The notes beneath the pieces were generated by a model, which made no database searches, had not been told where the DNA came from, and saw nothing but the letters and a program-made list of their open reading frames with translations. The position numbers were made by a program, and so were the translations under genes. 55,980 nt of DNA from Deltaproteobacteria bacterium (lineage in GTDB: Bacteria; Desulfobacterota; Deferrimicrobia; Deferrimicrobiales; Deferrimicrobiaceae), in the NCBI GenBank assembly GCA_020346465.1, contig CP070783.1, forward strand, positions 1 to 55,980, in the 5' to 3' direction. Each line of letters begins with the position of its first letter. Within the stretch, counting starts at the first letter, position 1. This document shows positions 1 to 8,406 of this stretch, one piece after another.

Positions 1-655
1 GCTCCCGGCCCTCGATGTATTCCTCCACCAGGACGGGCTGGTTGTAATCGGCCAGGATCTTGCCGACGCCATGTTCCAACTGGGCCCGGTCTTCGACGAC
101 GGCCTCCTTGGTCACTCCCGCACTCGCATCCTCCCAGGCGGGCTTGACGATGAGAGGATAACGGAGTCCCGTCAGCTTGGGAATGGCTTTCTGCTTGATG
201 AGTTTGTACCGGGGCGTCGGGATGCGGAAGGCCTTGAGGATCTGTTTCGTAAGCCCTTTCCGCTGGCAGATGGCAAGCGTCATTGGGGGGGACCCGGTAT
301 AAGGAATCTGCAACAGATCGTAGAGGGCGGCGACGCGGTCTTCGTGGAGGGGATTGTCGTTGAAGAATTCCACCAGATTAAAAACAACGTCGGGCCGGGG
401 GGCCGTCAAGCTCCTGAGAAGGCGCTTGAAATCGTCCTTGATGTTGACCGACCGGGCGTCAAATCCCTCCTTTTCGAGTCCCTTGAGCAGGGCGTCGATC
501 TCCTCCCGGACGGTGGCAATCTCCTCCAGGTCCACAATGTCCCCTGTCGGAGAGATGACTTTTCTGGCTCGGACCTTCTTGCGGAGGGCTTCATACTCGT
601 CATCGCCCGAAGAATTGTAGATCACGGCGACCGAGATCCGCTCTGCCTTGCCCAT
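1..655 (-). CDS. ATP-grasp ligase, D-alanine-D-alanine ligase-like (partial)
   Basis: Reading the minus strand from the ATG at 655 gives an open frame of about 218 codons that runs off the left edge, so the C-terminal half is missing. The protein starts MGKAERISVAVIYNS. It contains a stretch typical of the D-Ala-D-Ala ligase family: a VVFNLVE-like strand, then YTGSPP near residue 120, a Lys-containing IVKPAWEDASAGV strand, and QPVLVEEYIEGRE at the edge, the ATP-grasp nucleotide-binding signature. The family joins a carboxylate to an amine using ATP. The real substrate cannot be told from this half; Ddl proper and RimK-associated ligases are both possible. A terminator-like hairpin (685-702) separates it from the upstream tmRNA gene. 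Confidence 0.75.
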   Translation of the reverse strand, partial: MGKAERISVAVIYNSSGDDEYEALRKKVRARKVISPTGDIVDLEEIATVREEIDALLKGLEKEGFDARSVNIKDDFKRLLRSLTAPRPDVVFNLVEFFNDNPLHEDRVAALYDLLQIPYTGSPPMTLAICQRKGLTKQILKAFRIPTPRYKLIKQKAIPKLTGLRYPLIVKPAWEDASAGVTKEAVVEDRAQLEHGVGKILADYNQPVLVEEYIEGRE

Positions 656-680
656 GGATGCCCGTCTCCTTCAAAGGATA

Positions 681-709
681 AGAAAAACCCGACAGCGGGT
701 TTCTTTTTT
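681..709. terminator. Bidirectional rho-independent terminator
   Basis: A 7-bp stem (685-691 with 696-702) encloses a four-base loop. It is followed by CTTTTTT on the plus strand, and a T-run also follows on the minus strand. It lies between ssrA (minus) and the ATP-grasp gene (minus), so it probably ends the smpB/ssrA transcript. Confidence 0.7.
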
Positions 710-928
710 CACTGGCCCATCCAGGAGGGTTTTTCCTCCGATCGGCCGTTCTGTATCGGGGGCGTGTCGATCGTCCCGCCACCCCCCCTCCCCACGCGGC
801 GCCGGAGCCGGCAGCCTTTCGCAGTCAGTATACACGCGAGTCGAGGCGAAAGGGGAGGAGGGGAAAAGCCCGGTCCCCGGTAGCCTTCCTGCGGTCCGTA
901 AGTTCTTGGGAACGGCTTGACTGGAATA

Positions 929-954
929 TTCGATGGTGGAGGCGGGGGGAGTCG
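929..954 (-). repeat. Duplicate of ssrA 3' end (attachment-site-like)
   Basis: These 26 bases are identical to 1102-1127, which cover the 3' CCA end and acceptor/T-arm of tmRNA. The match ends abruptly inside the T-arm. The copy lies 173 bases downstream of the real gene end in the direction of ssrA transcription. The 3' end of ssrA is a common integrase target, so this resembles a leftover attachment site. No integrase gene is present in the window. Confidence 0.55.
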
Positions 955-1106
955 CCCGCGTCGAGCCTCGGCGATCGCGCCATCGGCCTTGGCGGCGCGG
1001 CCCCTGGCTTACGCGCTCCTAAAGTCGCGCTTTTCCTCCTGCTCGTCGGCGCCCGTGGCCGGTTCGACTCCCCATGAACGTGTCGTATGTGGAAAAGGAG
1101 TTTCGA

Positions 1107-1464
1107 TGGTGGAGGCGGGGGGAGTCGAACCCCCGTCCGAAGACTCTTTACTCCGGGCTACTACGTGCGTTTCCGGTCATTTGATTCTCGTCCCCGGGGA
1201 CCCCGGCCGGCAGGGTTCCCTTCGGACCATCCCGGTTTGGATTTCGCCCTTCCTCCCCCCGGGAGGGGGATTCGGGCTATCCCGTTAGGGCGACGCCCTT
1301 CCGCTTACACGGGCAATCGGCGGTCGGACGTACGCGGCGCGTTAGGCCGCGTAAGCGTAGCTATAGTCGTTGGCGACTATTGGTTCCCGCTTTTAACGAG
1401 GTCCGCGGGGCCTCGGCACGCAACCCGGGAGCATCGACGTCCCCGTCGAAACCGTTTCGCCCCC
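1107..1464 (-). ncRNA. ssrA: Transfer-messenger RNA (tmRNA)
   Basis: tmRNA rescues stalled ribosomes and adds a degradation tag. The 5' end GGGGGCG (1464-1458) pairs with the 3' acceptor CGCCTCC, followed by A and an encoded CCA ending at 1107. The T-arm is GGGGGTTCGACTCCCCC. The 5' domain has the typical CGGTTTCGACGGGGA. The tag frame on the minus strand (1374-1342) reads ANDYSYAYAA followed by TAA, with the usual hydrophobic Ala-Ala end. Length is about 358 nt. Its protein partner smpB lies just upstream on the same strand, 56 bases away. The 3' end is duplicated at 929-954. Confidence 0.96.
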
Positions 1465-1520
1465 GTCCTTTCAATGTATCATTTTCTGCCGGGTGGAGAA
1501 ACCCCGTCCGGAGGAGGGGG

Positions 1521-2006
1521 CTACCCGCGGTCGCCTGACTTCGCCCTGCCCCTCGTGGCGCGCTCGATGTCGCGCTTCGCGTCGCGGGCGGCGATGTCCT
1601 CCCGCTTGTCGTACAGTTTCTTGCCGCGGGCCAGCCCGATCGCAAGCTTCACGTGCGGTCCCTTCAGGTAGAGCCGCAGGGGGATGAGGGCGAGCCCCCT
1701 TTCCCGGGTCTTCCCGAAGAGGTAGTCGATCTCCTTGCGCTTGAGGAGGAGTTTCCGGGTCCGCAGCGGGTCGATGACGCGCTGGTCGCCGTGGGAATAG
1801 GGGGTGACGTGCATGTTCTCGACGAACGCCTCGTTCCCCCGGACCGTCCCGTAGGCGTCCTGGATGTTGACCCGTCCCTGGCGGATCGACTTCACCTCGT
1901 GCCCGTGCAGGACCAGCCCGCACTCGAAGTCCTCGAGGATGTGGTACTCGTGCCGGGCCCTCCGGTTGGTGGCGAGCGTCTTCTCCTTCGCGCTCTTTTC
2001 CGTCAT
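1521..2006 (-). CDS. smpB: SsrA-binding protein SmpB
   Basis: This 161-residue protein binds tmRNA and delivers it to stalled ribosomes. It matches the family along its whole length: NRRARHEYHILE near the start, GLVLHGHEVKSIRQGRVN, then a basic C-terminal tail (KREDIAARDAKRDIERA) that inserts in the empty mRNA channel. The ATG at 2006 overlaps the stop of the upstream amidohydrolase gene as ATGA, so the two are translationally coupled. ssrA follows on the same strand, an arrangement seen in many bacteria. A longer in-frame extension to 2282 exists but lies inside the amidohydrolase gene and is not needed. Confidence 0.96.
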   Translation of the reverse strand: MTEKSAKEKTLATNRRARHEYHILEDFECGLVLHGHEVKSIRQGRVNIQDAYGTVRGNEAFVENMHVTPYSHGDQRVIDPLRTRKLLLKRKEIDYLFGKTRERGLALIPLRLYLKGPHVKLAIGLARGKKLYDKREDIAARDAKRDIERATRGRAKSGDRG

Positions 2007-3340
2007 GGGCGCTCGTGCTCCGGTTCCCCGGCGATGACGGTCAGCCTCACGTCCCCGTCCTCCACCCTCTCCACCATTCGGGAGAAACTCCACCCGCCGG
2101 GTCCGCGGCCCGGGTCGCCGATCGCCACGAAGTCGGCCGGGGCGCCGGCGGCGAGCGTCCCGGAGGGAAGGCCGAGAACACGGGCACCGTTCTCCGTGGC
2201 CGCCCGGAAGAGGGACCTGCACAGGTCCTCCCCGCTGAGGCCACCCCGGTAGATCCCGGCCGCCGCGCGCATCTCCTCCCACATGCTCAGGGAGGAGACC
2301 GATCCCAGGCTGTCGGTCCCGAGCGCGAAGGGGATCCCGGCGTCCACGAAATGCGTCACGTCGGGCGTCCCGTTCTGGTGGGCCGCGTTGCTGCGGGGGC
2401 AGAGGACGAACGTCGCGCCTCCCGCCCGCAGGTCGTCGGTGTCCCCCCGGGACAGGTGGACATTATGCACCAGGATCAACCCCTCCCGCAAAATCCCTGC
2501 CGATCGCAGATAGGAGGGAATGGAACCCCCGATCCCCCGGAAGGAGGAAACGTCTTTTCCCACCGCGGGGTAGAGCCGGGTCGCCACCTCCCCTCCCCCG
2601 GAGGCCAGAAATTCCATCTCGGCAGGGGATTCGGCCAGGTGCAGGGCGAGCGGGAGATCGAGGCGCGCGGCAAGCCGTGCAAGGTCTTGCAGGAGAGCGA
2701 ACCCGACGGTGTAGAGCGTGTGGGGGGAAATCCCCGGCGCGACCCTGCCCCCGGCCCGGGAGAAGGCGTCGATCCGGGCCACGGCCTCCTCCACGGAGGA
2801 TACGACGGTCCCGGCGACCTCGGGGTGGAACCCGATCCCCTCCACGAAGACCTTCGCGCGCAAAGGGCAGCGGGCGTATGCGGCGACGTCCGGACCGGCG
2901 ATCTCGCCGACGCCCGTCGTCCCGTTCGAGACCGCCTCCCGGGAGGCTGCCTCGACGTTGGTCGCGAATTCCCCCGGAGATGCGTTCCGCTTCCATGCGA
3001 CGACGCGCAGGATCCACTCCACGAAAGGAGGTGGGGAAAGCGCCCGGGCTCCGTCCCGGTCGGCCAGGCGCGGGATGGACAGGTGCGCGTGGGCGTTGAC
3101 AAGTCCGGGAAGGATGGCAAGGCCAGGGAGGTCCACCCGGTCGAACCGTGCCGGGGCCTCCCTCTCCACGTCGGCAAGGGGTCCGGCCGCGACGACGACG
3201 CCGTCCTCCACCGCCAAGGCCCCGGGGGAAAATACCGTCGAAGCGTCCGGGACGAGGCGGGATGCGACGTACACCGTCCCGCGCGGATGTGCGGAGCCGT
3301 TCCTTTCCAACCCGGGGACGTTCCTTAACTTTTCATTCAT
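2003..3340 (-). CDS. Amidohydrolase, cytosine deaminase/chlorohydrolase type
   Basis: This is a metal-dependent hydrolase of the amidohydrolase superfamily, about 445 residues. Visible metal-binding elements are NAHAHLSIP (HxH), an LHLAES histidine, VHNVHLS and GTDSLGS (the catalytic Asp). This pattern fits the subgroup containing aminodeoxyfutalosine deaminase, guanine deaminase and S-adenosylhomocysteine deaminase; a role in menaquinone (futalosine) synthesis is possible but unproven. The ATG at 3340 has a GGGAGA ribosome site. However, the first ~9 codons (MNEKLRNVPG) fall inside a repeat-like element, so the N-terminus may have been captured; a GTG at 3274 is an alternative start. It ends by an ATGA overlap with smpB. 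Confidence 0.8.
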   Translation of the reverse strand: MNEKLRNVPGLERNGSAHPRGTVYVASRLVPDASTVFSPGALAVEDGVVVAAGPLADVEREAPARFDRVDLPGLAILPGLVNAHAHLSIPRLADRDGARALSPPPFVEWILRVVAWKRNASPGEFATNVEAASREAVSNGTTGVGEIAGPDVAAYARCPLRAKVFVEGIGFHPEVAGTVVSSVEEAVARIDAFSRAGGRVAPGISPHTLYTVGFALLQDLARLAARLDLPLALHLAESPAEMEFLASGGGEVATRLYPAVGKDVSSFRGIGGSIPSYLRSAGILREGLILVHNVHLSRGDTDDLRAGGATFVLCPRSNAAHQNGTPDVTHFVDAGIPFALGTDSLGSVSSLSMWEEMRAAAGIYRGGLSGEDLCRSLFRAATENGARVLGLPSGTLAAGAPADFVAIGDPGRGPGGWSFSRMVERVEDGDVRLTVIAGEPEHERP

Positions 3341-3439
3341 GAGGGCTTCTCCCTTTCCCAGCCCTCCCATCTGTGGAGAAAGTCGGGGAACGTCCCTCTG
3401 GCGACATTAAAAAGTTTAAGAACGTCCCCTCTTGGGGAA
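3313..3439. repeat. Inverted pair of REP-like repeat elements
   Basis: The right arm (3407-3439) carries AAGTTTAAGAACGTCCCC followed by a short CCCC/GGGG hairpin. It matches the repeats at 43557 and 49068. The left arm (3313-3340) is an inverted, slightly diverged version (GGGGACGTTCCTTAACTT). A GGGAACGTCCC core lies between them near 3386. The right arm begins one base after the panD stop codon. The left arm contains the chosen start codon of the amidohydrolase. Confidence 0.6.
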
Positions 3440-3440
3440 G

Positions 3441-3845
3441 TTAGCGGGCTGCGGCGACGCGAGGAGCCTGGCTTTCGGACTCCACCTTCCTCTTCACGGA
3501 GGTGATCCGGTTCTTTTCGTCGACGTATACCAGCGTCGGCCGGAAGTCCGCCAGCTCCTTCTCGTCGTACGACGCGTAGTTGGCGATGATGAGCAGGTCC
3601 CCCTTGCTCACCTTGCGCGCGGCGGCGCCGTTGACGCAGATCACTCCGGAATCGCGCTCCCCCCGGATGACGTAGGTGGAGAACCGGTTTCCGTTGTCGA
3701 TGTTGTAGATGTCGACCTGCTCGTACTCGATCAGCCCCGCCGCCTCCATGAGCGTCTCGTCGATCGTGATGCTCCCTTCGTAGTGAAGCACCGCCTCCGT
3801 CACCTTCGCCCTGTGGATCTTGCACTTCAGCATGGTACGTATCAT
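3441..3845 (-). CDS. panD: Aspartate 1-decarboxylase
   Basis: PanD converts L-aspartate to beta-alanine for pantothenate and CoA. The 134-residue protein aligns throughout: [18 protein letters not shown], then HYEGS, where the Gly24-Ser25 bond is self-cleaved to make the pyruvoyl cofactor, and later [20 protein letters not shown]. Its start overlaps the panC stop (ATGA, 3842-3845), completing a panB-panC-panD operon. A REP-like repeat begins directly after its stop codon and may end or stabilise the message. Confidence 0.96.
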   Translation of the reverse strand: MIRTMLKCKIHRAKVTEAVLHYEGSITIDETLMEAAGLIEYEQVDIYNIDNGNRFSTYVIRGERDSGVICVNGAAARKVSKGDLLIIANYASYDEKELADFRPTLVYVDEKNRITSVKRKVESESQAPRVAAAR

Positions 3846-4702
3846 GTTGCCTCCCCCCCTTGCAGGGTGATGTTATCGATCAGCCTTGCCGGCCCGACGC
3901 GGGCGGCCACCAGGATCGTCATCCGGTCCGAGGGACCCCGGAGAGGACCCAGCGTCTCCGGGTCCCGGGCCTCCGCGTACTCCAGCGTTGCCCGTGTTTC
4001 CGCCTCGACCACCGCGCGCGCCGCGGACGCGATCCTCGTCGGGTCCCGTTCCCCTTCCAGAAAGAGGTTCCGTGCCAGGAACAGCCCCCGGGACAGGCAT
4101 CGCGCCGCTTTGCGGTCCTCCCCCTCGAGGTACTGGTTCCGGGAGCTCATGGCCAGGCCGTCCGCCTCGCGGACGGTCGGCGCCGCGACGATCTCGACGT
4201 CGAGATCGAGGTCCCGGACCATCCGCCGGATGACGGCCAGCTGCTGGTAATCCTTCTCCCCGAAGACCGCCACGTGAGGCTTCCCGACGTGGAAAAGCTT
4301 CGCCACCACCGTGGCGACCCCCCGGAAAAGGGCCGGGCGCGAGTCGCCGCACAACCCCCGGGAGACCTCCGCCACCTCCACGAACGTCTGGTACCCCTCG
4401 GGGTAGACGTCGCGCACCCCCGGGAGATAGACCGCCGCCGCGCCCGCCGCCCGAAGCATCGCGAGATCGCGCTCCTCGTCCCGCGGGTATCTCTCGTAAT
4501 CCTCCCCGGGCCCGAACTGGGTCGGGTTGACGAAGATGGTGGCGGCCACCCTGTCGCACCCGCGCTCCCGGGCGATCCGCACGAGGCTCACGTGCCCCTC
4601 GTGCAGGTACCCCATCGTGGGGACGAGCCCGATCCGTCTGCCGGCCGCGCGCTGCGCGTCGGCCCAGGCCTGCATCTCCCCCGGGCGGCGGAAGATCTCC
4701 AT
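3842..4702 (-). CDS. panC: Pantothenate synthetase
   Basis: PanC joins pantoate and beta-alanine with ATP. The 286-residue protein has the HIGH-like motif in [10 protein letters not shown] (residues ~29-38), [18 protein letters not shown] for pantoate binding, [18 protein letters not shown], and the KMSKS-like MSSRNQYL near residue 187. Length is normal. Its ATG shares one base with the panB stop codon (TGATG at 4702), and it overlaps panD downstream, so all three pantothenate genes are co-translated. Confidence 0.97.
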   Translation of the reverse strand: MEIFRRPGEMQAWADAQRAAGRRIGLVPTMGYLHEGHVSLVRIARERGCDRVAATIFVNPTQFGPGEDYERYPRDEERDLAMLRAAGAAAVYLPGVRDVYPEGYQTFVEVAEVSRGLCGDSRPALFRGVATVVAKLFHVGKPHVAVFGEKDYQQLAVIRRMVRDLDLDVEIVAAPTVREADGLAMSSRNQYLEGEDRKAARCLSRGLFLARNLFLEGERDPTRIASAARAVVEAETRATLEYAEARDPETLGPLRGPSDRMTILVAARVGPARLIDNITLQGGEAT

Positions 4703-5508
4703 CAGAACGAATGCTCCTTCCCCGGGAACTTTCCGCGCCGCACCTCGTCGGCGTACTTCCGGACTGCGTCACGCACCGGCTGCTTCAGCTCCCCGAACCG
4801 CTTCACGAACTTCGGCCGGAACTCGTCGAAGAGGCCGAGCAGATCCTGCATCACCAGCACCTGCCCGTCGCACCGGGGCCCCGCGCCGATGCCGATCGTG
4901 GGAATCGCGAGCTCTTCGGTGATCTCCCCCGCGAGGTCGGCCGGGATCCCCTCGAGGACCACCGAGAATGCCCCGGCTTCCTGCACCGCCCGTGCGTCGT
5001 CCCGCAGCTGCTGGCGCTGGGCCTCCTGCCTCCCCTGCACCCGGTACCCCCCCATCCGGTGGACCGACTGGGGAGTAAGGCCCACGTGCCCCATCACCGG
5101 GATGTCGCACCGGGCGATCGCCCGGATGACATTCTCCATGTTGCGTCCCCCCTCGAGCTTGACGGCTTCCGCCCCGGCCTGCAGGAGCCTGCCCGCGTTG
5201 CGGATCGCATCGTCCGGTCCCGTCTGGAAGGAGAGGAACGGCATGTCCGCGATCAGGAAGGCCCGCCCCGTGCCCCGGGCCGCCGCGCCCGTGTGCCGCT
5301 CCATGTCCTCCATCGTCACGCCCAGGGTGCTCGGGAGGCCGAGCACCACCTGCCCGAGCGAGTCGCCCACGAGGATGGACTCCACGCCGGCATCGTCGAA
5401 GATCCGGGCGAACAGGGCATCGTAGGCCGTGATCATCACGATCTTCTCGCCCTTTTCCTTGTAGCGGGCGAAATCGAGGATGGTGACCTTTTCCCCGACC
5501 TTTTTCAT
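4702..5508 (-). CDS. panB: 3-methyl-2-oxobutanoate hydroxymethyltransferase
   Basis: PanB transfers a hydroxymethyl group from methylene-tetrahydrofolate to ketoisovalerate, the first pantothenate step. The 268-residue TIM-barrel protein shows MITAYDALFARIFDDAG, then ILVGDSLGQVVLG with the metal-binding Asp, VKLEGG, PVMGHVGLTPQS, and IPTIGIGAGPRCDGQVLV. Length and order are typical. It is first in the panBCD operon, about 30 bases downstream of the terminator that ends the deoxynucleoside kinase message. Confidence 0.97.
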   Translation of the reverse strand: MKKVGEKVTILDFARYKEKGEKIVMITAYDALFARIFDDAGVESILVGDSLGQVVLGLPSTLGVTMEDMERHTGAAARGTGRAFLIADMPFLSFQTGPDDAIRNAGRLLQAGAEAVKLEGGRNMENVIRAIARCDIPVMGHVGLTPQSVHRMGGYRVQGRQEAQRQQLRDDARAVQEAGAFSVVLEGIPADLAGEITEELAIPTIGIGAGPRCDGQVLVMQDLLGLFDEFRPKFVKRFGELKQPVRDAVRKYADEVRRGKFPGKEHSF

Positions 5509-5534
5509 CCTGTTCTCCCCGTCTTCCGAAAATG

Positions 5535-5568
5535 AAAACAGCCTTCCGGAACCGTATCCGGAAGGCTG
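5535..5568 (-). terminator. Rho-independent terminator after deoxynucleoside kinase
   Basis: A perfect 12-bp stem (5539-5550 with 5557-5568) has a six-base loop and is followed on the minus strand by TTTTCATTTT. It sits between the kinase gene and panB, so the pan operon probably has its own promoter close by. Confidence 0.85.
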
Positions 5569-5644
5569 CAGCGAACATTCAGCCTGCGGCGGAGGGACGA
5601 AACAGTCCCCTGCCGCTCCCTTACGATCCCGTCTCGGTCCGGCC

Positions 5645-6295
5645 TTACCTGGATCCCAGCGGTATGTAGTGTTGCGTCCCCCGTTTTACGCTCTTGACTT
5701 CCCTTACGAGCTGTTCAAGGTCGCGGGGGCTTTCCACGAAATCGATCTCGCTCGTGTTCACCACCAGGAGCGGAGTCTCGTTATAGTGGAAGAAATATTC
5801 ATTATAAGCATCACTTAGCATCCGGAGGTAGTCAAGGGAAATGTTCCGCTCGTACTCCACGCCCCGTTTGCGGATCCTCGCCAGGAGCACCTCGGGGCGG
5901 GCCTGCAGGTAGATCACCAGGTCCGGCCGGGGAACGGTCGGGACGAGCAGCTTGTAGACCATCTCGTAGAGGGAGATCTCGTCCTCCTCGAGGTTCAGGT
6001 AGGCGAAAATCTTGTCTTTCGCCAGCACGTAGTCGGAGACGACCCCCTTTTCGAACAGCTTCCCCTGGGCAAGCTCCCTCTGCTGCCGGTACCGGGAGAG
6101 GAGGAAGTACAGCTGGGTCTGGAACGCGTACTTGCGGCGTTCCTCGTAAAACCGCTCGAGGAACGGGTTGTTGGCGACCTCCTCCTGGATGAGGCGGGAG
6201 CCGAATTTCTGGGCCAGGAGCTTGGCGAGGGAGGTCTTCCCCACGCCGATCGCCCCTTCGATTCCGATATACCGGGGTGTTTTCTGGGAGGTCAT
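5645..6295 (-). CDS. Deoxynucleoside kinase (dAK/dGK family)
   Basis: This 216-residue kinase phosphorylates deoxynucleosides for nucleotide salvage. The P-loop is GAIGVGKT (residues ~14-21). It is followed by EEVANNPFLERFYEE, a family-typical helix, then VVSDYVLAKDKIFA, RPDLVIYLQARPEVLLARIRKRG and a lid region GVEYERNISLDYL. These match deoxyadenosine/deoxyguanosine kinases rather than thymidine kinase. Which nucleoside is preferred cannot be told. Transcription appears to stop at the hairpin at 5535-5568. Confidence 0.88.
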   Translation of the reverse strand: MTSQKTPRYIGIEGAIGVGKTSLAKLLAQKFGSRLIQEEVANNPFLERFYEERRKYAFQTQLYFLLSRYRQQRELAQGKLFEKGVVSDYVLAKDKIFAYLNLEEDEISLYEMVYKLLVPTVPRPDLVIYLQARPEVLLARIRKRGVEYERNISLDYLRMLSDAYNEYFFHYNETPLLVVNTSEIDFVESPRDLEQLVREVKSVKRGTQHYIPLGSR

Positions 6296-6344
6296 GTCCG
6301 GTAGATTCTATGCGCCGTGGCCCGGAAAAGTCCACTATATTTCC

Positions 6345-7211
6345 TCATCCGTCCCCCGGATGCCGCCCTCCACCGGCAGGGAGGGTGCGGGCAAGCAGAA
6401 GGTAGCTCTCCGGCGGGACCGACTCGGCCCTCGCCGACGGGTCGATCCCTGCCCGGGACAGGAGGTCGCACCACGTCTCCATCCCCCCCGGAAGGAACGG
6501 AACGGGGGCGTTCCGGAGCTTTTTCCGCCTTCGGGCGAACGCGGCGCGCACGACGGCCCGGAGGTTCCCGAGAAGGGGGTCGGGGAACCCGGACCGAAAC
6601 CGGATCGAGACGACGGCGGAATCGACTTCGGGGGAAGGCGTGAAGCAGCTTCTCCGGACGATCCGTTCCAGGCGGGCGTCCGCCAGAACCGAGAGGTACA
6701 CGGTCAGGGTGCCGTACTCCTTCCCCCCGGGGGTCGCGCAGAGCCTCTCCGCCATCTCCTTCTGCAGCATGATCACCGCGCGGGGGAATACTTCCCTTAG
6801 CTCCATCAGCCGCAGGACGATCGGCGAAGAGAGGGAGTACGGCAGGTTCCCGACGACGGTGCCTCCGGCGGGAAATCGCCGCCTCCACTCGTCTTCCGGC
6901 GTGCGGAGGAAGTCCCCCTCGACCACCTCGACCGCCGATCCCGCGAACCTCCCGCGCAGGTATGCCGCAAGCGTCCGGTCGATCTCCACGGCCACCGTCT
7001 TCTCCCCCCCGTCGGCCAGGAAAGCGGTCAGCGCGCCGAGCCCCGGTCCGATCTCGAGATACGGAGGCCCCATCTCCCGGGCCGCCGCTACGATCCGGCG
7101 TGCGATGTTCCGGTCGTGAAGGAAGGTTTGGCCCCGCCTCCTGCTGGGGGAAATGCCCAGGTCCGCCAGGAGGCCGCGGGGATGGTCAGCGGGAGAACCG
7201 CGAGGAGGCAT
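6345..7211 (-). CDS. rsmA: 16S rRNA dimethyladenosine transferase RsmA/KsgA
   Basis: RsmA dimethylates two adjacent adenosines near the 3' end of 16S rRNA during small-subunit assembly. The 288-residue protein has GQTFLHDRNIARRIV, SAM motif I LEIGPGLGALT, the VEGDFL acidic loop and the catalytic NLPYSLSSPIVLRLM. AFARRRKKLRNA follows near the C-terminus. Its first 26 bases overlap the end of tsaD, so the two are coupled. Confidence 0.96.
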   Translation of the reverse strand: MPPRGSPADHPRGLLADLGISPSRRRGQTFLHDRNIARRIVAAAREMGPPYLEIGPGLGALTAFLADGGEKTVAVEIDRTLAAYLRGRFAGSAVEVVEGDFLRTPEDEWRRRFPAGGTVVGNLPYSLSSPIVLRLMELREVFPRAVIMLQKEMAERLCATPGGKEYGTLTVYLSVLADARLERIVRRSCFTPSPEVDSAVVSIRFRSGFPDPLLGNLRAVVRAAFARRRKKLRNAPVPFLPGGMETWCDLLSRAGIDPSARAESVPPESYLLLARTLPAGGGRHPGDG

Positions 7212-8184
7212 ACGCGTTCAGGTCGGGCCCGGAGGCCCGGCCGGCCGACAGCCGACGCTCCCCCAGGAGCGCCACCATCGCCGCATTGTCCGTGCACAGG
7301 GCCCTTGAGGGGAAATACACCGCGATCCCGGCACGGCTCCCCTCCTTCCCGGCAAGGTCGCGCAGGCGGGAATTGGCGGACACGCCCCCGGACAGGACGA
7401 TGCGGGGAACCCTCTCGCGCCGCGCCGCCTCGAGGGTCTTCCCCACCAGCACGTCGACAACCGCCTCCTGGAACGAGGCGGCAAGATCCTCGACGCGCCC
7501 GTCCTTCCCCTCCGGGGTGGACAGAAAGACCCGGAGGGACGTCTTCAGGCCCGAAAACGAGAAATCGGCCGAGCCGGGGGCAAGCCACGCCCGGGGGAAA
7601 GCGAACCGGTCGGGGTCGCCCCCCTGCGCGATCCGATCGATCGCCGCCCCTCCGGGGTACCCGAGCCCCAGGAGTTTGGCCGCCTTGTCGAAGGCCTCCC
7701 CCGCCGCGTCGTCGAGCGTTCCCCCGAGGTAGGAGACCTCCTCCCACCCCGACACCCGGAACAGGGAGGTGTGCCCGCCGGAGACGAGGAGGGCGAGGAA
7801 AGGAAACTCCACGTCCTGCTCCAGGAAGATGGAGAAGATGTGCGCCTCGAGATGGTCGGTTCCGTACAGGGGCCTCCCCCACGAATACGCCAGCGACTTG
7901 GCGAAGCACAGCCCCACGAGGAGCGATCCGATGAGGCCGGGGCCCGCCGTGACCGCGATGCCGTCGATCTCCTCGCGGCCCGACCCCGCATCGGACAGCG
8001 CCTGCTCGACCACGGGAAGAACGTGGCGGATATGCTCCCGCGAGGCAAGCTCGGGGACGACGCCGCCGTACAGGCTGTGCACGGGGACCTGGGAGGAGAT
8101 GACGTTGGCCAGGAGTCCCGCCGAGGCGTCGTACACCGCCGCGGCGGTGTCGTCGCACGAACTTTCGATTCCCAGGACGCGCAT
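7186..8184 (-). CDS. tsaD: tRNA threonylcarbamoyladenosine transferase subunit TsaD
   Basis: TsaD transfers the threonylcarbamoyl group to A37 of ANN-reading tRNAs. The 332-residue protein begins MRVLGIESSCDDTAAAVYD, has the metal-binding HxxxH in ASREHIRHVLP, GLCFAKSLAY, LLVSGGHTSLF, and VLSGGVSANSRLR near the C-terminus, all hallmarks of the Kae1/TsaD family. Length is standard. Upstream, a 14-bp perfect palindrome (8204-8217) lies in the short promoter region. Confidence 0.97.
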   Translation of the reverse strand: MRVLGIESSCDDTAAAVYDASAGLLANVISSQVPVHSLYGGVVPELASREHIRHVLPVVEQALSDAGSGREEIDGIAVTAGPGLIGSLLVGLCFAKSLAYSWGRPLYGTDHLEAHIFSIFLEQDVEFPFLALLVSGGHTSLFRVSGWEEVSYLGGTLDDAAGEAFDKAAKLLGLGYPGGAAIDRIAQGGDPDRFAFPRAWLAPGSADFSFSGLKTSLRVFLSTPEGKDGRVEDLAASFQEAVVDVLVGKTLEAARRERVPRIVLSGGVSANSRLRDLAGKEGSRAGIAVYFPSRALCTDNAAMVALLGERRLSAGRASGPDLNAYASSRFSR

Positions 8185-8406
8185 CCCATTAAGTTACCAC
8201 AGGCGCTCCCGGGAGCGGCGACCCTGGACGCGAAGCCTCAACCGGCGCCCTTGCAAGGGGGCAACACTCGACCGAGGACCCTGGCTCGCGGGGAATTCCC
8301 CTCTGCTGCGCTCGCGACCTTGCGCCCGCTCACTGCCGGTTCCGCTCGTCGGACCAGGAATCCCGCTCCACAGGCCGCTTCGCGGAACCCCCCGCATCGC
8401 CCCGGG
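8185..8406. other. Intergenic region with palindromes
   Basis: There is no convincing gene. It holds a perfect CGCTCCCGGGAGCG palindrome (8204-8217). It also holds a 16-base sequence (8276-8291) repeated exactly at 51401-51416, followed here by the perfect palindrome GGGGAATTCCCC (8290-8301). Confidence 0.5.

Larger units (their letters stand above)
656..1106. other. Intergenic region downstream of ssrA
   Basis: There is no convincing gene in these 450 bases. It holds the terminator at 681-709, a copy of the ssrA 3' end at 929-954, and a lone GTATAC half-site-like motif at 828-833. Near 1062 there is a T-arm-like GGTTCGACTCCCC that does not fold into a tRNA. Confidence 0.5.

Noticed and set aside
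71-883. 270-codon plus-strand frame at the left edge
   Set aside because: It is antisense to the ATP-grasp gene, which has clear family motifs.
1055-1085. Possible tRNA, from a GGTTCGACTCCCC T-arm
   Set aside because: The flanking bases do not form a T-stem or acceptor stem, and no anticodon arm is visible; it is more likely a tmRNA-like fragment.
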